This document shows, piece after piece, positions 8,162-16,000 of a stretch of DNA of 64,000 nucleotides. How positions within the stretch are numbered: position 1 is the first letter of the stretch; the number at the start of each line of letters is the position of its first letter. A model generated the notes under the pieces. The model saw nothing but the letters and a program-made list of their open reading frames with translations. It searched no databases and was not told the DNA's origin. The stretch covers positions 175,746 to 239,745 of the forward strand of contig NZ_JPKG01000004.1 of the NCBI RefSeq assembly GCF_000735605.1, in the 5' to 3' direction. The DNA comes from Allobosea sp. LC85. GTDB lineage: Bacteria; Pseudomonadota; Alphaproteobacteria; Rhizobiales; Beijerinckiaceae. The translations under genes were made by a program, and so were the position numbers.

Positions 8162-9052
8162 ATGAACGAGCGCACGCCCGTCCTCGACGTCGTCTGCCAT
8201 CTCATCCTGCTGGTCGGCGCAGCGCTCGTCTGCCTGCCGATCTACTTCGTCTTCGTCACGGGCACGCTGACCCAGCAGGAGGTCATGCGGGTGCCGATGT
8301 CCTGGCTGCCCGGCGACGCCTACTTCACCAACCTGCAGACCGTGCTGAGCAGCGCCAATTTCGGCCGGCTCCTGCTCAACTCCTTCATCATCGCCAGCGG
8401 CATCACCATCGGGAAGCTCTCGATCTCGGTGATCGCGGCCTTCGCCGTCACCTATTTCCGCTTTCCCTTCCGGCTGACCGCGTTCTGGCTGATCTTCATG
8501 TCGCTGATGCTGCCGATCGAGGTCCGCATCGTCCCGACCTATGAATCGGCGGCGAATGTCGCCCTGCCGCTCAACATCCTCGGCTCCTGGCTCGGGATAC
8601 AGCTGCTGGTCGATCTCGACTGGAACATGGTCAACCGCTATTCCGGCCTGATCCTGCCCCTGATCGCCTCGGCCACCGCGACCTTCCTGTTCCGCCAGTT
8701 CTTCCTGACGGTGCCGGACGAACTCTGCGAGGCCGCCCGCATCGACGGCGCCAGCCCCTGGCAGTTCTTCCGGCTGATCCTGCTGCCGCTCTCGCGCTCC
8801 AACATCGTCGCGCTCGCGATCATCCTCTTCCTGATGGGCTGGAACCAGTATCTCTGGCCGCTGCTGCTCACCACCGAGCCCGCCATGGCCAATGCCGTAA
8901 TCGGGCTGAAGAAGCTGATGCCGCAGAGCGACTCGCTGCCGACCTGGCACCTGCTGATGAACGCGGCCCTGCTGACGATGCTGCCGCCGACCCTCGTCAT
9001 CCTTCTCCTTCAACGCTGGTTCGTGAAGGGGCTTGTCGACAGCGGCAAGTAG
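8162..9052 (+). CDS. ugpE: ABC transporter permease, UgpE-like
   Basis: This 296-residue MalG/UgpE-type permease partners the UgpA-like protein. It has a first membrane helix LILLVGAALVCLPIYFVFVTG and an EAA loop DELCEAARIDGASPWQFFRLILLPLS. C-terminal segments (ILFLMGWNQYLWPLLLTT, ALLTMLPPTLVILLLQRWFVKGLVDSGK) are typical of UgpE. It starts 15 bp after ugpA behind an AGGGGAGGGG Shine-Dalgarno. In the usual ugpBAECQ order the ATPase gene ugpC would follow. Here only 30 bp separate this gene from the phosphodiesterase gene, so no ATPase is encoded in the operon. Confidence 0.88.
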   Translation: MNERTPVLDVVCHLILLVGAALVCLPIYFVFVTGTLTQQEVMRVPMSWLPGDAYFTNLQTVLSSANFGRLLLNSFIIASGITIGKLSISVIAAFAVTYFRFPFRLTAFWLIFMSLMLPIEVRIVPTYESAANVALPLNILGSWLGIQLLVDLDWNMVNRYSGLILPLIASATATFLFRQFFLTVPDELCEAARIDGASPWQFFRLILLPLSRSNIVALAIILFLMGWNQYLWPLLLTTEPAMANAVIGLKKLMPQSDSLPTWHLLMNAALLTMLPPTLVILLLQRWFVKGLVDSGK

Positions 9053-9082
9053 CGACCAGCACCTCCAGCCAAGGCTACCCTC

Positions 9083-9823
9083 ATGCGGATCATCGGACAT
9101 CGCGGCGCGCGCAATATCTGGGCGGAGAACAGCCTCAGCGGCTTCCGCAACGTCTGCGGCCTCAAGGTCGATGCGGTCGAGCTCGATGTGCATCTCTCCG
9201 CCGACGGCGAGATCATGGTGATCCATGATCCGCTGCTCGAGCGCACCACGGACCATAAGGGGCCGGTGGCCCAGCTCTCCCGCGAAGCGCTGCGCAAGGT
9301 TCGGCTCAACGACACGCTGGGCGAGACGATCCCGACCTTGCCGGCCGTGCTCGATCTCTTCGCGCCGACCGGCATCGAGCTCGAGATCGAGATGAAGATG
9401 GATGCGCTCGGCAATCCCTATCCCGGCCTGCTGGAGAAGGTCATCGCCCTGGTCGAGGAGAGGCGCATGGCCTCGCGCGTCGTCCTGACCTGCTTCGTTC
9501 CGGAGGTCATCGAGGAGATCAAGGCGAAGGCGCCGCATATGCGCCGGCTCGCTTCGGTCGATCGCCGCTCCTGCGAAGCTTTTGGCGGCTTTGAGGCGAC
9601 GTTGCGGCGCTTCGTCGATCTCGGCTGCATCATTGCCGTCGAGCAGTCGTTGCTGCGTCTCGCACTCGATCGCGCGGTCGGCATTGTCGGGCGCGAAAAA
9701 CTCGGCGTCTGGGTGCCGAACACCTTGCGCGAGCTCGATTACTGGCTGGGACAGCCGATCTCACAGATCACCAGCGATCGCCCCGATCTCGCCCTGCAGC
9801 TGCTGGCCGCGAAGGGAGGGTGA
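9083..9823 (+). CDS. ugpQ: Glycerophosphodiester phosphodiesterase (UgpQ-like)
   Basis: This 246-residue cytoplasmic GDPD has no signal peptide. The catalytic site is visible: IGHRGARNIWAENSL with the first His, AVELDVHLSADGEIMVIHD with the Glu/Asp metal ligands and second His, and ELEIEMKMD. The family hydrolyses glycerophosphodiesters to glycerol-3-phosphate plus an alcohol. Relatives cleave other sugar-phosphate diesters, such as agrocinopines. Its place after ugpE matches the ugpQ position. The surrounding polyol dehydrogenases and xylulokinase suggest the released alcohol could be a sugar alcohol. It ends just before the mannitol dehydrogenase-like gene, 4 bp away. Confidence 0.87.
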   Translation: MRIIGHRGARNIWAENSLSGFRNVCGLKVDAVELDVHLSADGEIMVIHDPLLERTTDHKGPVAQLSREALRKVRLNDTLGETIPTLPAVLDLFAPTGIELEIEMKMDALGNPYPGLLEKVIALVEERRMASRVVLTCFVPEVIEEIKAKAPHMRRLASVDRRSCEAFGGFEATLRRFVDLGCIIAVEQSLLRLALDRAVGIVGREKLGVWVPNTLRELDYWLGQPISQITSDRPDLALQLLAAKGG

Positions 9824-9827
9824 GGCC

Positions 9828-11315
9828 ATGGCCGTCACTCTGTCGCGGGCCCGGCTGGAGGAGATCGGGAGTTCGGTCTCCCGGCCGCGCTACGGGCTGC
9901 AGGATCTGAGCGCCGGCATCGTCCATTTCGGCGTCGGTAATTTTCACCGCGCCCATCAGGCCTGCTATCTCGACGAACTCTTCGAGAGCGGTGTCGATCG
10001 CGACTGGGCGATCATCGGCACCGGCGTGCAGGAGGGCGATGCCGCGATGGGGCGCGATCTCGCGGCACAGGACTTCCTGACCACGGTCGTCGCGCAGGAA
10101 GCGACGTCCTCGCAGGCGCGGATCACCGGCGCGATGATCGATTTCATCGCGCCCGGTGACAGGGCCGCGCTGCTGGCCCACCTCGTCGACGCCCGCACGC
10201 GGATCGTCTCGCTCACCGTCACCGAGGGCGGCTACTATGTCGATCCGGCAACGCAGTCCTTCGACGCGAACCACCCCGATATCATTGCGGATGCCGCCGA
10301 TCGTCTCGCCTCTCCAAAGACCGCCTTCGGGCTGATCGGGGCCGCCCTGCTGCAACGCCGCGCCGCCGGCCTTCAGCCCTTTACGGTAATGTCCTGCGAC
10401 AACCTGCCGGGCAATGGCCATGTCACGGAAAACGCCGTCGCCGGGCTCGTGGAGCTGGTCGACCGCTCGGATGCGCACTGGATTCGCGAGAGCGTCGCCT
10501 TTCCCAATGGAATGGTCGACCGCATCACGCCCGCGACCTCGGAGCGCGAGCGTGCGACCTTGCGCGGCGATTTCGGCATCGACGACCGGCGCCCGGTCTT
10601 CTGCGAGGATTTCCGGCAATGGGTGCTGGAGGATCGTTTTTCCGCCGGGCGGCCACGGCTCGAACAGGTCGGCGTGCAGTTCGTTGCCGATGTCGCGCCC
10701 TTCGAGCTGATGAAGATCCGTATCCTGAATGGCGGGCACGCCGCCATCGCCTATCCCGCCGGCCTGCTCGATATCCATTTCGTCCATGAGGCGATGGCGG
10801 ACCCGCAGATCGCGCGCTTCCTCCGGGCGCTGCTCGACGACGAGATCATTCCGCTCGTGCCGCCGGTGCCCAACACGGATCTTACGACCTATCGGCGGAC
10901 GATCGAACGGCGCTTCGCCAATCCGAAGATCGGCGACACCATCCGTCGGCTCTGCCTGGACGGCTCGAACCGCCAACCAAAGTTCATCCTGCCGACGCTG
11001 CGCGACGCAGCTTGCGCCGGCCGCCCCATCGACGGGCTCGCGCTCGTCTCAGCGCTCTGGTGCCGCTACTGCTATGGCGAAACCGAAAGCGGAAAGCTGA
11101 TCGCGCCGAACGATCCGAGCTGGCAACGGCTGACGGAGCAGGCCCGCAAGGCCAGGTCCCGGCCTGAAGCCTGGCTCGAAATGCGGGATGTCTATGGCGA
11201 TCTGGCGGACGACCCGCGCTTCCGGGAGGCTTTCGGGCAGGCCCTGCAACGGCTCTGGCGCATCGGCACGCGAGCGAGCCTCGCCCACTATCTGGCACGC
11301 GCTGCCGCTGGCTGA
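9828..11315 (+). CDS. Mannitol dehydrogenase family polyol/hexuronate oxidoreductase
   Basis: This 495-residue protein belongs to the long-chain mannitol dehydrogenase/fructuronate reductase family. The N-terminal Rossmann region has IVHFGVGNFHRAHQACYLD. The catalytic segment LMKIRILNGGHAAIAY contains the Lys, Asn and His of the family active site at about residues 293-303. It probably interconverts a polyol (mannitol, arabitol or sorbitol) and its ketose with NAD(H). I chose the ATG at 9828, 4 bp after the GDPD stop, with GAGG upstream. An 8-bp stem (11305-11312 with 11320-11327) encloses the stop codon. A fragment about 90% identical to codons near the 3' end lies at 18438-18499. Confidence 0.88.
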   Translation: MAVTLSRARLEEIGSSVSRPRYGLQDLSAGIVHFGVGNFHRAHQACYLDELFESGVDRDWAIIGTGVQEGDAAMGRDLAAQDFLTTVVAQEATSSQARITGAMIDFIAPGDRAALLAHLVDARTRIVSLTVTEGGYYVDPATQSFDANHPDIIADAADRLASPKTAFGLIGAALLQRRAAGLQPFTVMSCDNLPGNGHVTENAVAGLVELVDRSDAHWIRESVAFPNGMVDRITPATSERERATLRGDFGIDDRRPVFCEDFRQWVLEDRFSAGRPRLEQVGVQFVADVAPFELMKIRILNGGHAAIAYPAGLLDIHFVHEAMADPQIARFLRALLDDEIIPLVPPVPNTDLTTYRRTIERRFANPKIGDTIRRLCLDGSNRQPKFILPTLRDAACAGRPIDGLALVSALWCRYCYGETESGKLIAPNDPSWQRLTEQARKARSRPEAWLEMRDVYGDLADDPRFREAFGQALQRLWRIGTRASLAHYLARAAAG

Positions 11316-11491
11316 GGCCGCCAGCGGTCAGGGGCCTGCGCCGGGGGACGGGCGCCATGTGGGCCTCAGGCGAATGTCGGCTCGCGGAAACACACCGATC
11401 ACGGACGCTATCGAGCCGCCGCTCGACATGGCGGCCCGCCGTTCAAGTCTCTTCTGCGCCAGAGTTCCGTTTGCGCCGCGACGGAGCGAAA

Positions 11492-12631
11492 CTATCGCGA
11501 CTTCAGCGCGCCCATCCGACAAATGTCGACCGGGCGCGCCAATCCTTTGAGTACGACCGGACCGATCTCTTCCACATCGACGACGCCGCCGACGGCCGCC
11601 GCGACCTTCCGCGTCATCAGGATCTCGCCACTCCTGGCATCTGCGCATAGACGCGCTGCGACATTGGTCACGGTCCCGATCGCGGTGTAGTCCGTTCGAT
11701 CCTCGAACCCGATCTGCCCCAGCGTCGCATAACCCTGTGATATCCCGATCCCGAAGCCAAGTGCGTGACCGCGTCCGCGCCAGGTTTCTGCCAGGTCGCC
11801 GATCTTGCAGCGGATCGCGTCGGCCAACCGGACAGCCTGGGCGGGAGCGTCGGGAGATGGGACAGGATCATTGAAAAGCACCATGATGCCGTCGCCGGAA
11901 AAATGGTCCAGCGTCCCCTCATATTGCCGTACCAGTGGCCCCAGCACACCGTGATACTCCCCAAGCGCGGCCATGACTTCTTCCGGCTCCGCTGATTCCG
12001 CAAAGGCTGTGAAGCCCCGCAGGTCGCAGAATAGGACGACCACCTCGCGTCGATGGCTGTGAAGCAGGCCGTCATCACCGCCCGAGAGCACGATATCCGC
12101 GATCTGGGGTGCCAGGAACCGCTTGAGCCTGCCGATGCGTTCGAGCTCGCCAACCTGGACCGCGACGCGCTGTTCGAGCGTGCTGTTCCACGCGGCAAGC
12201 TCGGAGGCCTGCCTCGCCAGATGCTCGGCCTGATCCCGGACCTGGTGGTGAAGCTCCTTGATCCTGAGCATCGCCCGCACGCGCGCCAACAGCCCCATAT
12301 GGTCGACGGGCTTGGTCAGATAATCGTCGGCGCCGCTATCCAGGCCGGCGGCGATTTCCTTCGGGTCGCTTCGTGCCGTCAGAAGCAGGATCGGAATGAA
12401 CGGCAGGGTCGGATCGGCCTTGAGTTGCTTGACGACCTCGATGCCGTCCAGCTTCGGCATCATCACATCGAGCAGTACGAGATCGGGCAGCTCGCTGCGG
12501 ACCTTGTCCAGAGCCTCTTGGCCGTTCTCGGCGATGATGACGTCATAGCCCCGGCTTTCGAGGCGCGCACGCACGATATCGACATTGTCCGCCATATCGT
12601 CCGCGACGAGGATCTTGGCTCTTCCGTTCAC
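11492..12631 (-). CDS. Response regulator with class III adenylate/guanylate cyclase output
   Basis: This 379-residue protein has a receiver at residues 1-125 (ILVADDMADN, phospho-acceptor Asp55 in LVLLDVMMP, switch Lys in YLTKPVD), a helical linker at 125-180 and a class III cyclase domain at about 190-375. Cyclase metal ligands sit in VLFCDLRGFTAF and DHFSGDGIMVLFND. The DRTDYTAIGTVTNVAARL segment carries the transition-state Asn/Arg pair. Phosphorylation probably gates cAMP (or cGMP) synthesis. It is the last gene of the kinase-receiver-cyclase operon, 15 bp after the receiver gene. ATP versus GTP preference cannot be settled by eye. Confidence 0.9.
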   Translation of the reverse strand: MNGRAKILVADDMADNVDIVRARLESRGYDVIIAENGQEALDKVRSELPDLVLLDVMMPKLDGIEVVKQLKADPTLPFIPILLLTARSDPKEIAAGLDSGADDYLTKPVDHMGLLARVRAMLRIKELHHQVRDQAEHLARQASELAAWNSTLEQRVAVQVGELERIGRLKRFLAPQIADIVLSGGDDGLLHSHRREVVVLFCDLRGFTAFAESAEPEEVMAALGEYHGVLGPLVRQYEGTLDHFSGDGIMVLFNDPVPSPDAPAQAVRLADAIRCKIGDLAETWRGRGHALGFGIGISQGYATLGQIGFEDRTDYTAIGTVTNVAARLCADARSGEILMTRKVAAAVGGVVDVEEIGPVVLKGLARPVDICRMGALKSR

Positions 12632-12646
12632 GTCATGCCTCCCGCG

Positions 12647-13012
12647 CTACGGAAGAAATTCGCGCACTTTCGCCAGCAACAGCCGCGGGCTGAACGGCTT
12701 TGCGACATAGCCGTCGCAGCCGGCGGAACGGGCCTTCGCCTCATCTCCGCTCAACGCGTATGATGTGACGGCGATGATCGGGATATGGGCCAGCGCGGCG
12801 TCCGACTTGATGCGCCTCGTCGCCTCGTAGCCATCGATGACGGGCAGCTGAATATCCATCAGGATCAGGTCCGGCCGCTCTGCCGCGGCAAGCTGGACGC
12901 CGGCTGCGCCATCGACGGCTTCGACCAGCTCGTAACCCGCGGTCGACAGAAGATCCCGCATGATCTGCCGATTATCGGCCGTGTCTTCGACAATCAGGAT
13001 TCGCTTGCTCAT
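12647..13012 (-). CDS. Single-domain response regulator (DivK/CheY-like)
   Basis: This 121-residue protein is a lone receiver domain: acidic pair in ILIVEDTADNRQIM, phospho-acceptor Asp53 in LILMDIQLPVIDG, Thr/Ser in IIAVTSYALSGDE, and Lys in GYVAKPFSP. No output domain is present. Proteins like this shuttle phosphate or act by protein contact, as DivK does. The ATG at 13012 overlaps the histidine kinase stop codon in an ATGA arrangement, implying translational coupling and a direct partner relation. An earlier in-frame start would extend into the kinase gene and is less likely. Confidence 0.92.
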   Translation of the reverse strand: MSKRILIVEDTADNRQIMRDLLSTAGYELVEAVDGAAGVQLAAAERPDLILMDIQLPVIDGYEATRRIKSDAALAHIPIIAVTSYALSGDEAKARSAGCDGYVAKPFSPRLLLAKVREFLP

Positions 13013-16000
13013 GAGGCGCTCTCCTGCGCAACCGCACGTACCGGAATCTCTATGCAAAAGGTCGAGCCTTTCCCGAGGGCCGAACTGACCGAAATCTGGC
13101 CGCCATGCATCTCGACGATCTGCTTGGCGATGGCCAGGCCGAGCCCACTGCCGCCCTTCTCGCGTGTGCTCGAACTGTCGATCTGCTGAAACTCTTCGAA
13201 GATCTTCTCCTGGTCGGCGGCACTGATACCCGGCCCGGTGTCGCGGACGGCAATCAGGAAGCGGTCATTCGGAGCCGAGGCGGCGATCGTGACCTCGCCT
13301 GTGTCGGTAAACTTGATCGCGTTGCCGACCAGGTTGAGCAGAACCTGCGACAGGCGCCTGGCATCGCCGCGGCCGACCGGCAGATTCTCGGGGACATCGG
13401 TGATCAGCACCAGTCCCTTGGTCCGAGCGAGGGAATCGGTGGCCGCCACGGCCGATTGCACCAGCGAAGGCAGCGCGTAGTCGTCGATCGTGAGCTTCAA
13501 TTCACCTGCCTCGATCTTCGAGAGATCGAGAACATCGTTGATCAGGCTCAACAGATGCTGCCCATTCTGCTGCACGCGGTCGAGCACGGCGCGTGGCTTC
13601 TCCGGCATCTCGCCATAGATCCCATCGATCAGCAGCTCGGCATAGCCCAGGATGGCGTTCAGTGGCGTCCTGAGCTCGTGGCTCATATTGGCGAGGAACT
13701 GCGACTTGTGCTGGCTTGCCAGCCTCAGTTCCTCGCTCTTTTCGGCGAGCTCCTGGAAGAACCTCGCATTCTGAATCGCCAGTACGGACTGGTTGGCGAA
13801 GGTCTGCGTCAGCCTGACGATCGAGGCTGGAAATTCTCCCACTTCGCGTCGCTGCAGCACGAGCGCGCCCAGCGTGCGTTCCGGAACGGCGAGCGGCACG
13901 ATCAGCGCCGATCGGAAGCCGGCCGCAAGCGAGATATCGCGCACCGGGTAGCTCTTGCGATGCGCGAGGTCGGCAACCATCACGGGCTGCAGCGTCCGCG
14001 CAGCATCGCCCATGGCGGTCCCTTCCGCGTCGATGCGAATGGATTTGAGCGCGCTGACCAGTTCGTCGCCCATATTGCATGCTTCGGCGAGGCGGAAGGT
14101 GCGGCTCGACTTGCGGTACTTGTAGATCGCGCCCGCATCCGCTCCCGACAGCTCGACAGCGCGCGAGACGATCGTCGACAGCACCTCCTTCACGTCCAGC
14201 GTCGAGGTGACGGCACGCCCGACATCGCTCAGGGCCTGCAACTCTTCCACAGATCGTGCGAGCTCCCGCGTGCGCGCCTGGACCTCGCCGAAGAGGCGCG
14301 CATTCTCGATGGCGATAACGGCCTGATCGGCAAAGGTCTTGACCAGTTCGATCTGCCTGTCCGTGAACGGCTTCACGACAAGCCGAACGAGGGACAGCGA
14401 ACCGATGGGCTGACCGTCCCGCAGGAGCGGTACGCCGAGCATCGTGCGCATCTTCCCGATCGCGAGCGCTTCGTGCCAGGTATATTCGGGATCCACCGTC
14501 GCATCGGGGATGTGCACGATCTCTCCTTCGAGCGCGACCCGCCCGACCAGCGTACCTCGCCCCGGGGAAACCCGCTGGAGCTTCATCCACTCGACGAATT
14601 CGGCGGTGAAGCCATGGCTCGCGGCGACCCGGTAGACCTCGCCGCTGCGCTGGAACAGAAAGGCGTGTTCGGCCCCGCACAGCCGGCAGGCGGACTCGAT
14701 CAGCACATCCAGAACCGATTGGAGGTCGAAGGCGGAGCGGCTGATCACCTGGAGGACGTCGGCGGTCGCCGTCTGGTATCTCAGCGCCTCGGTCAGCTCC
14801 CCGGTTCGCGCCTGGACCTCGTCGAACAGCCGGACGTTCTGGATCGCGATCACCGCCTGATCGGCAAAGGTCTCGATCAGCTCGATCTGCTTGTCCGAGA
14901 AGCGCTGGACGACATAGCGGCTCATCACGATGATGCCGACGACTTCGTCGTCGAGCATGAGCGGGACTCCGAGCATGGAGCGCCTGTCATCATTCGCAAC
15001 GCCGATGAAGAGCTTGAACTCGGCATCCGCCTGAACGTCCTCGACCTGAATGGTGCGACGCTCGAGCACGACGCGGCCGGTGATCGACCCGCGGTCGAGC
15101 GGGATCGGGCCTTCGGACAAAAGCTGCTGGAGTTGCTCGTTCCGGACGCCATCCGTTGCTACGAGGCGGTACTCGCCGGCCCTCAGGGCAACGATCGAGG
15201 CGATGTCGGCTTTGCACAGCCGCCTGGCGGTCTGGGCGATGCTGGCGAAGATCGGCTGCAGATCATTGGGCGACCCGCTGATCACCTTGAGAACATCTGA
15301 CGTCGCCGTCTGCTGCTCCAGCGCCTCGGCAAGCGCGCGCGTCCGTGCCTGCACCTCGTCGAACAGTCGCACATTCTCGATGGCGATGACGGCCTGGTCA
15401 GCAAAGGTCGTGACCAGCTCGATCTCCTTCACCGCGAAGGAGCGCGGCGTCTTGCGCATCAGTGACAATATCCCGATCGGCGTCCCCTCTCTCAGGAGCG
15501 GCACCCCGAGCATGGCGCGAAATCCTCCGCGCCGCTGCGCCTCGCTCCAGGTGTATTCGGCGTCGACGAGCACATCGGGGATATGGACGGTTGCCGCCGT
15601 GATCGCGGTGCGGCCGACCAAGGTGTTGCGGCCGAGCGCGATCGCTTGCTCGCGCATGAAGGCCGTGTATTCGGGCGAGAAACCGCTCCCTGCTGACATT
15701 CGATAGACTTCGCCCTCGCGGCGGAACAGGAACGAGCTGTCCGCGCCACAAAGCTGCATGGCTGACTGGACGAGCACGTCGAGCACGGGCTGAAGCTCGA
15801 AGGCCGTGCGGCTGATCACCTTCAGGACCTCGGCTGTCGCCGTCTGCTGCTGCAGGGCTTCCGTCAGCTCGCGCGTCCGAGCCTGCACCTCGTCGAACAG
15901 CCGCACATTCTCGATGGCGATGACGGCTTGGTCGGCGAAGGTCTGCAGCAATGCGATCTGCTTCGGGCTAAACGGTTGCACCTCGGTGCGGCGCACCACC

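Noticed and set aside
7136..9538. A very long open frame (about 800 codons) on the minus strand opposite the ugp genes
   Set aside because: The translation is rich in Arg, Asp, Glu, Gly and His with no motif, and lies exactly opposite clear ABC permease genes; it is a GC-rich antisense frame.
13105..15300. A 731-codon plus-strand frame opposite the histidine kinase
   Set aside because: It mirrors the GAF repeats in antisense and lacks any domain; the kinase frame is certain.
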